Source: Pseudomonadota bacterium (GTDB lineage: Bacteria > Pseudomonadota > Gammaproteobacteria > Burkholderiales > Burkholderiaceae_B). Taken from it: a stretch of DNA of 64,000 nt. Positions 18,594 through 26,728 of this stretch are shown here, piece after piece (positions within the stretch are counted from its first letter, which is position 1; the number at the start of each line of letters is the position of its first letter). Location of the stretch: positions 62,001 through 126,000 of the forward strand of contig JAEXOO010000043.1 of assembly GCA_023439305.1 (NCBI GenBank), written 5' to 3'. The position numbers and the translations under genes were made by a program. Below the pieces are notes generated by a model, which did not search any database, was not told the origin of the DNA, and saw nothing but the letters and a program-made list of their open reading frames with translations.

Positions 18594-19571
18594 ATGACGA
18601 CCGAATTTGCATTCAGCATTAAAAGCATCGATTTCAACGAGAATTATCGTCCTTCCGACAATACGCGCATCACGACCAACTTCGCCAATCTGGCCAGAGG
18701 GGCGAGCCGTCAGGAAAATCTACGCAATACTTTGGCGATGATTGATAATCGTTTCAATGGCCTGGCTCATTGGGATAACCCCAAAGGAGATCGTTACTCC
18801 GTCAAGCTCGAAATTATTTCTGTCGATATCGATGTGGAAGGTAATGGTTCCGCATTTCCGACAATAGAGGTTTTGAAGACCAGTGTCATTGATCACAAGG
18901 AAGGCAAGCACATCGACGGCATCGTCGGGAATAACTTCTCGTCCTATGTTCGGGATTACGATTTCAGTGTGCTGCTGCAAGAGCACAATAAAAACAAAAC
19001 GGGCTTTAGCACGCCGGATAATTTCGGCGATTTGCACGGCAAGCTGTTCAAGGCTTTCGTCAATTCGGACGTCTACAAAGCTAATTTTGCCAAACCACCT
19101 GTGATTTGTCTGAGCGTATCCAGCAGCAAGGTCTATCATCGGACGGGCAACCAGCATCCTATTTTGGGCGTGGAATATCGGCAGAGCGAATTTTCGTCGA
19201 CGGATGATTATTTTGCCAAAATGGGTCTGCAAGTTCGGTACTTCATGCCTCCCAATAGCGTTGCGCCTTTGGCATTCTATTTCTGCGGCGATTTGCTGGG
19301 CGACTATACGAATCTGGAGCTGATCAGCACTATCAGCACGATGGAAACGTTCCAGAGAATTTACCGCCCCGAGATCTACAACGCCAATTCGGCGGCGGGG
19401 ATCAGCTATCAGCCCAGCCTGACGAACAAGGACCACTCGGTCACTCACATTGTCTACGACCGGGAAGAACGTAGCCGATTGGCGGTGGAGCAGGGGCGAT
19501 TTACTGAAGAAAGCTTCATCAAGCCCTACAAACGTATTCTTGAACAGTGGGCCGCCAGCTACGCGCTTTGA
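18594..19571 (+). CDS. mesX: DUF1852 protein, partner of folate-independent methionine synthase (MesX)
   Basis: This 325-residue protein belongs, by recognisable sequence, to DUF1852, a family found almost only beside core-MetE genes. Genetic work on folate-independent methionine synthases named it MesX and found it required for MesD in aerobic bacteria; its own chemistry is not known. I see no signal peptide, membrane helix or classical cofactor motif. Possible metal-site residues are scattered His/Asp, such as those in KVYHRTGNQHP. The ATG at 18594 is preferred to an in-frame TTG 18 nt upstream. It lies 32 nt after metE and 27 nt before mesD, so all three are likely cotranscribed. Confidence 0.85.
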   Translation: MTTEFAFSIKSIDFNENYRPSDNTRITTNFANLARGASRQENLRNTLAMIDNRFNGLAHWDNPKGDRYSVKLEIISVDIDVEGNGSAFPTIEVLKTSVIDHKEGKHIDGIVGNNFSSYVRDYDFSVLLQEHNKNKTGFSTPDNFGDLHGKLFKAFVNSDVYKANFAKPPVICLSVSSSKVYHRTGNQHPILGVEYRQSEFSSTDDYFAKMGLQVRYFMPPNSVAPLAFYFCGDLLGDYTNLELISTISTMETFQRIYRPEIYNANSAAGISYQPSLTNKDHSVTHIVYDREERSRLAVEQGRFTEESFIKPYKRILEQWAASYAL

Positions 19572-19598
19572 TCAATCACAACAACAAGGTTATTTGTC

Positions 19599-20627
19599 AT
19601 GAAGAAATTGTTACCCACGTCCACCGCCGGCAGTCTGCCCAAACCGTCCTGGCTGGCTCAGCCCGAGACGCTCTGGTCTCCTTGGCGCCTGGAAGGGCAG
19701 GACCTGGTCGAGGGCAAGCACGATGCCTTGCGTTTGGCATTGCAAGAGCAACTGCACGCCGGCATCGATGTCATCAGCGATGGCGAGCAGACGCGCCAGC
19801 ATTTCGTGACCACCTTTATTGAGCATCTCAGCGGCGTCGATTTCGAGAAGCGTGAAACGGTCAGGATTCGTGATCGCTATGACGCCAGTGTGCCAACGGT
19901 GGTGGGTGCGGTGACCCGTCCCAAGTCTGTTTTTGTGGACGACGCGAAGTTTTTGCGCCAGCACACCTCGCAGCCCATCAAATGGGCCTTGCCCGGTCCC
20001 ATGACGATGATCGACACGCTGTATGACAGTCACTACAAAAGCCGTGAAAAACTGGCCTGGGAGTTCGCCAAGATCCTGAACCAGGAAGCCAAGGAACTGG
20101 AAGCAGCCGGCGTGGACATCATCCAGTTCGACGAGCCCGCCTTCAACGTCTTCTTCGACGAGGTCAACGACTGGGGCATCGCCACGCTGGAGCGGGCCAT
20201 CGAAGGCTTGAAATGCGAAACCGCCGTCCATATTTGCTATGGCTACGGCATCAAGGCCAATACGGATTGGAAGAAGACGCTGGGCTCGGAATGGCGTCAG
20301 TACGAAGAGTCGTTTCCGAAGCTGCAGCAATCCAAGATAGACATCATTTCGCTCGAATGCCAGAACTCGCATGTGCCCATGGATTTGATCGAGCTGATCC
20401 GCGGCAAGAAAGTGATGGTGGGAGCGATCGATGTTGCAAGCAACGCGGTGGAAACTGCCGAAGACGTCGCCAATACCTTGCGCAAAGCGCTTCAATTTGT
20501 CGATGCCGACAAGCTCTATCCCTGCACCAACTGCGGCATGGCACCTTTGCCTCGGTCCGTCGCCCGGGGCAAGCTGCACGCCTTGAGCGCAGGCGCGGAG
20601 ATCGTTCGCAAAGAGCTGTCGGTCTAG
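19599..20627 (+). CDS. mesD: Core-MetE folate-independent methionine synthase (MesD)
   Basis: At 342 residues this is a single catalytic barrel, equivalent to the C-terminal half of MetE and lacking the N-terminal folate-binding half. Zinc ligands are all present: His211 and Cys213 in HICYGYG, Glu253 in ISLECQNS and Cys312 in CTNCGM. Single-barrel MetE proteins next to DUF1852 are the MesD class: they make methionine from homocysteine without 5-methyl-folate, depend on MesX and oxygen, and the physiological methyl donor is unresolved. Its stop overlaps the stop of the convergent MerR gene by 4 nt. Confidence 0.86.
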   Translation: MKKLLPTSTAGSLPKPSWLAQPETLWSPWRLEGQDLVEGKHDALRLALQEQLHAGIDVISDGEQTRQHFVTTFIEHLSGVDFEKRETVRIRDRYDASVPTVVGAVTRPKSVFVDDAKFLRQHTSQPIKWALPGPMTMIDTLYDSHYKSREKLAWEFAKILNQEAKELEAAGVDIIQFDEPAFNVFFDEVNDWGIATLERAIEGLKCETAVHICYGYGIKANTDWKKTLGSEWRQYEESFPKLQQSKIDIISLECQNSHVPMDLIELIRGKKVMVGAIDVASNAVETAEDVANTLRKALQFVDADKLYPCTNCGMAPLPRSVARGKLHALSAGAEIVRKELSV

Positions 20628-21040
20628 CCCAGGCGGCGGCGTTTATCGGCTTTCCTGACCCGTCCCGCCGCCGCTTTCAGAAGTCGCTGAAATGTCGGGC
20701 ATTGCGCATGGTTGGCGGCGGGACAGTCAGCGGCGTGGCGCAGGCCTTGGCTCATGGCCTGCAGGCGCTTGATGGTGGCGTCGATGTCGTCGGCCTTGCT
20801 GCGCAGGCGTTGCCGGTCCACCCGGAGCTCGCCGTCGGGCGGCAGCATGGCCTGAATCTCGTCCAAAGACAAACCGCCCGCCTGGCCCAGCGCGATCAGG
20901 GCCAACTGGTCCAGAACGTCGGCCGTGAAGCGCCGGCGCTCGCCAGGCGCACTGACGACGGTGATCAGTCCTTTTTTCTCGTAGAAGCGCAAGGTGGAGG
21001 AGGGCAGGCCTGTGTGTCGCGCCACGTCTGAAATATCCAA
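20624..21040 (-). CDS. MerR-family transcriptional regulator
   Basis: This 138-residue protein has a MerR N-terminal winged helix (DISDVARHTGLPSSTLRFYEKKGLI), a connecting dimerisation helix and a short C-terminal tail with two Cys in CPAANHAQCPTF, which could bind metal or sense redox state. The start is TTG at 21040 with AAGGA upstream. It is divergent from the DUF2938 gene, and the gap holds a 19-bp-spacer promoter with a central dyad, the hallmark of MerR-activated promoters. The signal it senses cannot be inferred with confidence. Confidence 0.85.
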   Translation of the reverse strand: MDISDVARHTGLPSSTLRFYEKKGLITVVSAPGERRRFTADVLDQLALIALGQAGGLSLDEIQAMLPPDGELRVDRQRLRSKADDIDATIKRLQAMSQGLRHAADCPAANHAQCPTFQRLLKAAAGRVRKADKRRRLG

Positions 21041-21049
21041 TTGCCGTCC

Positions 21050-21080
21050 TTGACTTGAAGTTGACTTTAACTTCTATCAT
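21050..21080 (+). promoter_or_regulatory. MerR-type promoter with 19-bp spacer and operator dyad
   Basis: -35 TTGACT (21050-21055) and -10 TATCAT (21075-21080) are separated by 19 bp. The spacer contains the perfect inverted repeat GAAGTT (21057-21062) / AACTTC (21069-21074). MerR proteins activate such over-long promoters by untwisting the spacer. Confidence 0.85.
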
Positions 21081-21119
21081 GGCTGAGAGCTCTGTTTTCA
21101 GCAATGCAAAGGACAAGCT

Positions 21120-21614
21120 ATGGCAGTGATAAGCGAATGGGTGGACGTAATTCTGATCGGGGTGGGGGCGACGGCGGTCATGGACGTCGGGGCCTGGGTT
21201 CAAAAAGGCCTGGGCGTATCGACCTTGGACTATGCGCTGGTGGGTCGGTGGACCGGCCATCTCGTCCAGGGGCGATTCGCGCATGCTTCCATCGGCAAGG
21301 CGGCCCCGATACCCGGCGAGTTGCTGCTGGGCTGGCTGATTCATTATCTTGTCGGTATTATGTTTGCCTTTTTGTTGGTGGTTTTATGTGGACGGGGCTG
21401 GCTGCTGCAGCCCGACCTGCTGCAGGCTATGGCCATGGGATTGATCACAGTTTTGTTTCCATTTTTGCTGATGCAGCCAGCCATGGGAGCCGGGATCGCG
21501 GCCTCTCGTACGCCCGCACCCTGGAAAAGCCGCTTGCGCAGCCTGCTGGCACACGCGATATTTGGCGTCGGTCTTTATGTCTCTGCCCTGGCGCTAAGCT
21601 CGCTCAGGGCGTGA
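21120..21614 (+). CDS. DUF2938 family membrane protein
   Basis: This 164-residue protein has four predicted transmembrane helices (about residues 10-28, 70-95, 100-122, 140-160) and matches DUF2938, which usually carries a short loop with GRWTGHL and an HYLVG helix. No biochemical role is established. A good Shine-Dalgarno (AAAGGACA) precedes the ATG. Divergent pairing with a MerR regulator and a MerR-type promoter suggests an inducible membrane function, perhaps export of or resistance to a reactive or toxic compound; this is inference. Confidence 0.75.
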   Translation: MAVISEWVDVILIGVGATAVMDVGAWVQKGLGVSTLDYALVGRWTGHLVQGRFAHASIGKAAPIPGELLLGWLIHYLVGIMFAFLLVVLCGRGWLLQPDLLQAMAMGLITVLFPFLLMQPAMGAGIAASRTPAPWKSRLRSLLAHAIFGVGLYVSALALSSLRA

Positions 21615-21689
21615 TCAGGATGTCAGCTTGTGCGACCATGAATGCATATCGCCATCGCTTTTATGGATTGAGAGGAGTACGGAATAAAC

Positions 21690-22124
21690 ATGATGATTCG
21701 ATTTTCCCGGCCGGATGATGGCGCGAAAGTGGTCGAGATCTGGCGTAGAGCGGTAGATGCCACCCATGATTTTCTGGCGCCAGAGGATCGTCGTGCCATT
21801 GACGAACTGGTCAGTGGTTTTCTGCCGCAGGCAGGGTTATGGCTGATGGTGGACGAGGCGGACGAGCCGATGGCCTTTATGCTGCTCGAGCAGGAGCATA
21901 TGCAGGCGCTGTTTGTCGATCCGGCACATCGGGGCAAGGGCGTGGGTGCTGCGCTGGTGCGTCATGGCCTGTCGTTGCATCCGCGCCTGACGACGGATGT
22001 CAATGAGCAGAATCTGCAGGCCGTGGGATTCTACGAAAAAATGGGCTTCAAACGCACAGGGCGATCGCCACTCGATGAGCAGGGCAGACCTTACCCCTTG
22101 ATTCATCTTGAATATCAAGGCTGA
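21690..22124 (+). CDS. yjaB: GNAT N-acetyltransferase, YjaB-like
   Basis: This 144-residue GNAT protein is closely similar in layout to E. coli YjaB. SVDATHDFL-like sequence near residue 20, the acetyl-CoA-binding FVDPAHRGKGVGAAL motif, then TTDVNEQNLQAVGFYEKMGF and the terminal GRPYPLIHLEY all match. It transfers acetyl from acetyl-CoA to an unknown acceptor. Two adjacent ATGs exist at 21690 and 21693. It lies 75 nt after the DUF2938 gene and could be transcribed with it. Confidence 0.85.
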   Translation: MMIRFSRPDDGAKVVEIWRRAVDATHDFLAPEDRRAIDELVSGFLPQAGLWLMVDEADEPMAFMLLEQEHMQALFVDPAHRGKGVGAALVRHGLSLHPRLTTDVNEQNLQAVGFYEKMGFKRTGRSPLDEQGRPYPLIHLEYQG

Positions 22125-22244
22125 AACCTTGCTTTTTCTATCCCGGCCTTGAGATGCCTTGTTAAGCTCCTTTGCCGCTGCTGGCGCAGGCCGCCGGCAC
22201 GAATGACAATGCTGTGCTGAGCCCAGCCCTATCACCACAGAATC

Positions 22245-22268
22245 GCCCGCTTTCAAGCGGGCTTTTTT
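22245..22268 (+). terminator. Rho-independent terminator after the acetyltransferase
   Basis: GCCCGCTT, loop TC, AAGCGGGC followed by TTTTTT. About 120 nt downstream of the yjaB-like stop. Confidence 0.85.
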
Positions 22269-22321
22269 GTGTCTCACAAGTTTTTTTGACGTCGCTGATG
22301 GGATCCGAGCTATTCCGTAGG

Positions 22322-22340
22322 TGATGCATTTATTGCATCA
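22322..22340. promoter_or_regulatory. Palindromic operator candidate upstream of the VanB-like gene
   Basis: TGATGCA TTTAT TGCATCA is a perfect 7-5-7 palindrome, 72 bp upstream of the reductase ATG. It has the T-N11-A geometry LysR proteins use; the LysR gene at 25552 is the obvious candidate ligand, but this is inference. Confidence 0.5.
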
Positions 22341-22411
22341 ATTTGCTGTTTATTTGCCAATATGAGCAACGCACTGGTCTCCCTATACTGACTCCAACAG
22401 GAGGGGAAATT

Positions 22412-23401
22412 ATGCCTACGATTTCAGACTGGCCGCTGGAAGTGGTGGTGGCCGATATTGATGAGTTGACGCCGCAGATCAAGGGCTTCGTCCTGCAGGC
22501 GGCGGATGGCGCGGCGCTGCCGTCTTTCAAGGCCGGAGCGCATATTCGTGTGGGGATTGATGCACCCGGAGTGCCCGCCCAGGGGTTGCTCCGCTATCGA
22601 TCGTATTCCTTGATCAATAGCGACGGCCCGGCGACGCAGTACCACATTGCGGTCAAGCTGGAGGCCCAGGGGGAAGGCGGCTCGCGCTTCATGCATGAGC
22701 TGCAGGTCGGAGACAGGTTGCAGTGCAGCGCGCCACGCCAGGATTTTTCTTTGCAGGATGATATTCATCATGCCGTGCTGATTGCCGGCGGCATAGGCAT
22801 TACGCCTATTTTGTCCATGGCTCGCACGCTGACCGCAGGTCAGGCGTCGTACGAGCTGCACTATGCCGCGCGCAGCCCGCAATTGATGGCGTTCCGAGAG
22901 CAGACCCAAGCCATGTGCGGCGGGCGCATCAGGCAGTACTTTGATGACGCAGAGCCGTCCAACGGTTTGTCTCTGGCCCAGATCCTGGGGGCGCCGTCGC
23001 CGGACCGGCATGTGTATGTCTGCGGCCCGCAGCCCTTGATCGATGCAGTCATTGCTATCGGCAAGGAGCAAGGCTGGCCTTCGGATCATGTGCATTTTGA
23101 GCTCTTCGGGGCGCCCGCTCCGCAGGCACGGGATGGTTCCTGTCGAGTCGTTCTGCACCGTAGCGGCCTGACGCTGGACGTGCCGGCAGGCGTGTCGATT
23201 CTGGATGCCCTGATTCAGGCGGGTGTAGACCCGATGTTCGACTGCCGCCGGGGCGAATGCGGAGTGTGTGCGCTGCGGGTATTGTCCGGTACGCCGGAGC
23301 ATCGCGATTATGCCTTGTCAGACAGCGACCGCCATGAAGAAAGCCTGATGTGTATCTGCGTATCTCGCGCGGGCAGCGCCGAATTGGTTCTGGATGCCTG
23401 A
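22412..23401 (+). CDS. Vanillate-demethylase-type oxidoreductase (flavin + [2Fe-2S] reductase)
   Basis: At 329 residues this is a class IA oxygenase reductase: an FMN/FAD-binding barrel (YRSYSLI), an NAD-binding domain (IAGGIGITPI and YVCGPQPLI) and a C-terminal plant-type [2Fe-2S] domain with Cys278-x4-Cys283-x2-Cys286 and a later Cys. Such proteins pass electrons from NAD(P)H to a Rieske oxygenase. The gene for that oxygenase begins 47 nt downstream. The ATG at 22412 has GAGGGG just upstream. VanB-like by layout; the true substrate of the pair is not known. Confidence 0.88.
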   Translation: MPTISDWPLEVVVADIDELTPQIKGFVLQAADGAALPSFKAGAHIRVGIDAPGVPAQGLLRYRSYSLINSDGPATQYHIAVKLEAQGEGGSRFMHELQVGDRLQCSAPRQDFSLQDDIHHAVLIAGGIGITPILSMARTLTAGQASYELHYAARSPQLMAFREQTQAMCGGRIRQYFDDAEPSNGLSLAQILGAPSPDRHVYVCGPQPLIDAVIAIGKEQGWPSDHVHFELFGAPAPQARDGSCRVVLHRSGLTLDVPAGVSILDALIQAGVDPMFDCRRGECGVCALRVLSGTPEHRDYALSDSDRHEESLMCICVSRAGSAELVLDA

Positions 23402-23448
23402 ACGAAATCTGGATGTTGATGAATCTATTCCAAGACAAGGAGACTGAT

Positions 23449-24492
23449 ATGGGGACATTCGTGAGGAATGCCTGGTATGTGGCGGCCTGGAGCAAAGACG
23501 TTGGCCGCGAACTCTTGCCGCGCACCATTCTGGGCGAGCAGGTGGTGCTGTACCGGCGTCGGGACGGCGAGCCCGCGGCCCTGGTGGATCGCTGTCCGCA
23601 CAAGTTGGCGCCGCTGTCGCTGGGCGAGCTGCAAGGCGATTATGTGCAGTGCGGCTACCACGGCATGGAATTTGATTGTTCGGGGACCTGCGTGCGCATA
23701 CCGGGCCAGCAGAACATTCCGCCTACGGCCAAGGTGCGGGCCTTTCCTTTGCAGGAAAAGTACGGCGCCGTGTGGATCTGGATGGGGGATCCGGCCCTGG
23801 CGCAAAAGCATGCGCTGGTGGATGTGCCGCGTTACCAGGAGCCGGGCTGGGGCCTGGTGGATGGGCAGTACCTGCATTTCAAGACCAATTACCTGAACAT
23901 TACCGACAATCTGGTCGACCCCGCCCATACGACGTATGTGCACAAGAAAACCATAGGTAATGCGGCCGGCGAGGAGGTCGGGGTGAAGATCGAGCAGGGC
24001 GAGTCCCATGTGCTGGCGTATCGCTGGATCAGGGACGCACCGCCCGTGCCGCTGGTCGAGCGCATGGCCGATTTCAAAGGCATGACCGATCGTTGGCAGT
24101 ACTACTACCTGCACCTGCCGTCGGTGTCCTGTGTGGATTTCGGCTGTGTGGACAGCGGTGTGGAACCCTCCGAAGCCAATAAGGACCAAGGTTTCCGTTC
24201 CTATAGCTTCAACTTCCTGACGCCGGAAACAGAATCCACGACCCATTATTTCTGGCTGCACGTGCGCAATTACCATCCCGACGATGTTCAGGTGTCCGAG
24301 GATGTGGTGCGCTTCATGACCCTGACCTTCGAGGAGGATGCCGAGATACTGGCCCGCATCCAATGCGAACAGGAGCGCACCGGCGTGCGCGAGTTCACTC
24401 GACTGGGCATTGACAATGCGCCGGCGCGGATTCGCAAGATGGTGGAGCGATTGCAGGCCCAGGAAACGCAAGCGTTCCAGGCCATTGCCTAG
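23449..24492 (+). CDS. Rieske non-haem iron oxygenase, VanA-like
   Basis: This 347-residue oxygenase has the Rieske [2Fe-2S] ligands Cys49-x-His51 and Cys68-x2-His71, then the mononuclear iron motif NLVDPAHTTYVH with His160 and His165. Length and sequence resemble vanillate O-demethylase oxygenase (VanA), which removes methyl groups from aryl ethers, but the VanA-like family also includes enzymes for dicamba, toluenesulfonate and other acids. The ATG at 23449 follows AAGGAG. It is coupled to the reductase upstream and a TIM-barrel enzyme 40 nt downstream. Confidence 0.88.
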   Translation: MGTFVRNAWYVAAWSKDVGRELLPRTILGEQVVLYRRRDGEPAALVDRCPHKLAPLSLGELQGDYVQCGYHGMEFDCSGTCVRIPGQQNIPPTAKVRAFPLQEKYGAVWIWMGDPALAQKHALVDVPRYQEPGWGLVDGQYLHFKTNYLNITDNLVDPAHTTYVHKKTIGNAAGEEVGVKIEQGESHVLAYRWIRDAPPVPLVERMADFKGMTDRWQYYYLHLPSVSCVDFGCVDSGVEPSEANKDQGFRSYSFNFLTPETESTTHYFWLHVRNYHPDDVQVSEDVVRFMTLTFEEDAEILARIQCEQERTGVREFTRLGIDNAPARIRKMVERLQAQETQAFQAIA

Positions 24493-24532
24493 CGCGGCAG
24501 ACAACAATACAAATCAGACAAGGAGATCAGGC

Positions 24533-25555
24533 ATGGCATTTTCCATGGGCTGCAATGGACGGGGCATACAGCACACTCGGCCGGTGTCGGTGGACGAACA
24601 GTTCCGCATGCTGAAGGAGTCCGGCGTATTCGACCATTTCGACCGCATGCCCCAGCCAGGGCAGGAGCAGGAGTATCTGCGCGCGGCCGACAAGTACGGC
24701 ATACCCATACGCACCGGGCTGTGGTCCTATATGGCGGGGCGGGACGAGCAGCAACTGGAAGCCAATCTGCGCCTGTGCAAGGAGGCGGGCGGAGAGTTCC
24801 ACAACATCATGCTGCTGACTCATCATGCATGTGGTCACGTGGTCACCGATCAGGAGGTCGTCGACTTTTACCTGCACGCTTACGAGCTGGGCCAGCGCAT
24901 AGGCATAGAGATCGGGTTCGAGGTGCATATCTATATGTGGTCGGAGGACTTGCGCCGCATCAGCCCCATCGCCCGTCAGGTGCAGCGACGGGGCGTGCCA
25001 TTCAACTTCGTGCTGGACCACAGCCATGTGCTCTTGAAGGTGGACAATCCGGAAGAGCAGGAGGTCAGCGGCATCCGGGGCGATATCGAGTCCGGCGCCT
25101 TCATCATCGATCCGTACGAGGACGGTAATGTGATCGACGAATGGACCGGCATGAACATGACGCATTGGCTGCAGATCCGGCCCGTTTCGCCCAACGGACC
25201 CAAGAATCCGTGGCAGCTCAAGGACGGAGGCACCTATGGGCGAGCGTGCCAGTATCCTTTCGTCAAGCCGTCGCCCGGACAATGGCATTTGCCCTGGAAT
25301 GCGTATCGGGTGGAGCCCTGCAAGGAGATCGTGCGGCGGGTGCTGCGCCATCATCGGGACACACCTGACAGTCCGCTGCGCTACATCACCACCGACATGA
25401 TTGATATGCCGGACTACGGCGGCGGGGTAAAGTATTCCTTGTTCGAGCAGAACGTGGCCATTGCCGAATGGTTCAGGCGTACCTGGGATGAGATCCGCAG
25501 CGAGCCAGCCGGTCAGGCCGCCGCTCCTTCTTTATCCAGCCAGGCGCCTGCATGA
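24533..25555 (+). CDS. Xylose-isomerase-like TIM-barrel protein
   Basis: This 340-residue protein looks like a member of the sugar-phosphate isomerase/epimerase (AP-endonuclease 2) fold. Acidic/His residues at likely metal positions occur in EIGFEVHIYMW, FVLDHSHVLL and TTDMIDMPDYGGG. No exact subfamily is recognised. Its place between a Rieske oxygenase and its regulator suggests it acts on the oxygenase product, for example as an isomerase, hydrolase or lyase; that is inference. The stop overlaps the LysR start (ATGA). The C-terminal 15 residues are Ala/Ser/Pro-rich. Confidence 0.7.
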   Translation: MAFSMGCNGRGIQHTRPVSVDEQFRMLKESGVFDHFDRMPQPGQEQEYLRAADKYGIPIRTGLWSYMAGRDEQQLEANLRLCKEAGGEFHNIMLLTHHACGHVVTDQEVVDFYLHAYELGQRIGIEIGFEVHIYMWSEDLRRISPIARQVQRRGVPFNFVLDHSHVLLKVDNPEEQEVSGIRGDIESGAFIIDPYEDGNVIDEWTGMNMTHWLQIRPVSPNGPKNPWQLKDGGTYGRACQYPFVKPSPGQWHLPWNAYRVEPCKEIVRRVLRHHRDTPDSPLRYITTDMIDMPDYGGGVKYSLFEQNVAIAEWFRRTWDEIRSEPAGQAAAPSLSSQAPA

Positions 25556-26463
25556 GTCTACATGCCCGATCGATACGCTATTTTGAGGCCATCCGGCGCG
25601 CCGGTTCCATCCGCGAGGCGGCGCGCCAATTGTATGTGGACAGCTCGGCGGTCAGCCGGCAATTGCAGAACCTGGAAGACGAGGTCGGCGTGCCCTTGTT
25701 CGAACGCTTGCCCAGCGGGCTGCGCTTGACCGAAGCAGGGCGGATTTTTGCGCAGCATGTGATCACGGTGTTGCAGGACGAACAACGCGCCAGGGCGGAA
25801 ATCGAGCGTCTGTTGGGTATTGAGCGCGGAGAGGTCAGCTTGGCCGCCGTAGAGGGGTTGAGCCTGGACTTCCTGCCGCTGGTGCTGGGCACAATGATGG
25901 AGCGCCATCCCGCCATTACCATCCATATCAGCACCATGGGCTCGGCCGATATCGCCGACCGGGTGCGAGCCGGCGAGGTCGATATCGGCATAGGCTTTGC
26001 CTTGCCTGAGCATGCCGAATTGCAGTGTGTGGGCCAAGGGGACTTCAGGCTGGGGATTATCGTGGCGCCTGATCATCCGCTGGCCGGGCGCACCTCCATC
26101 GCCTTCCAGGAGTGCCTGGCCTATCCCTTGATCCTGGCCAACGATGACTTGGCGCTGCATGGCTTGGTGGCCCCCTTGCTGGAGCAGGCCGGCACGAGGG
26201 CGCGGCCGCTGGCCCGAACCAATTCCATAGAGCTGATGCGCCAACTGGCCATGCGCGGGCATGGCGTGACGTTTCAGAGTGCCATCGGTTTGCAGGAAAT
26301 GGATAGTCTGGTCTATGTCCCGCTGGACGAGCCTGTGATCCCGATTCGTTTGCAAGCCTGTGTACGCGCTGCCCGAACCTTGCCGCCGGCCGTCAATGCC
26401 GTAGTGGCTATTTTGCAGGACGCACTGCTGAAATTGCGCGACAGCGTTTCTAGAGACGAATAG
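25552..26463 (+). CDS. LysR-family regulator of the Rieske oxygenase operon
   Basis: This 303-residue LysR regulator has an N-terminal winged helix (GSIREAARQLYVDSSAVSRQL) and a type 2 periplasmic-binding effector domain. Its ATG overlaps the preceding stop by 4 nt, so it is translated from the same message as the reductase, oxygenase and TIM-barrel genes, an unusual but known arrangement giving positive feedback. The effector is presumably the substrate of the pathway. The palindrome at 22322-22340 is the best candidate operator. Confidence 0.85.
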   Translation: MSLHARSIRYFEAIRRAGSIREAARQLYVDSSAVSRQLQNLEDEVGVPLFERLPSGLRLTEAGRIFAQHVITVLQDEQRARAEIERLLGIERGEVSLAAVEGLSLDFLPLVLGTMMERHPAITIHISTMGSADIADRVRAGEVDIGIGFALPEHAELQCVGQGDFRLGIIVAPDHPLAGRTSIAFQECLAYPLILANDDLALHGLVAPLLEQAGTRARPLARTNSIELMRQLAMRGHGVTFQSAIGLQEMDSLVYVPLDEPVIPIRLQACVRAARTLPPAVNAVVAILQDALLKLRDSVSRDE

Positions 26464-26595
26464 AAAAACAATCAACACGCAACCCCGCATGCCGGGGCGA
26501 CGCATTGACGCCTCTGCGTGCTGACAACCTTATGGCTACCCGCTACAGGCAAAGTGATTGAAGCCTGGATAATTCTAGGGCAAACCCTGTAATGC

Positions 26596-26620
26596 TATAA
26601 AGCTATAGTCCTATATAGTT
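26596..26620 (+). promoter_or_regulatory. -10 element and shared GntR operator upstream of tauE/MFS
   Basis: TATAAA (26596-26601) is followed at once by CTATAGTCCTATATAGTT (26603-26620). The same 18 bases occur, without a mismatch, on the minus strand at 36917-36900 in the promoter of the aldehyde dehydrogenase operon. The position over the start point fits a repressor, most likely the GntR protein encoded at 28883-29659. Confidence 0.75.
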
Positions 26621-26668
26621 ATGAAAACGTGAGCGGTTTTACGCTCCCGCGTCAGAAAAGGACTATCC

Positions 26669-26728
26669 ATGAGTCATCTTGCCAATGCAAGCCGGGACAC
26701 GGGCGTACGCAGCCTGCTGCGCCGATGA
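26669..26728 (+). CDS. Possible 19-residue leader peptide upstream of tauE
   Basis: ATG at 26669 with AAGGA about 8 nt upstream opens a 19-codon frame (MSHLANASRDTGVRSLLRR). Its TGA at 26726-26728 sits inside the ATGATG start of the permease gene, which itself has no clear ribosome site. This would couple permease translation to that of the short frame. It may also be chance; there is no protein similarity to lean on. Confidence 0.35.
   Translation: MSHLANASRDTGVRSLLRR

Noticed and set aside
16567..18612. Minus-strand 681-codon frame opposite metE
   Set aside because: Antisense shadow of a gene with every catalytic residue in place.
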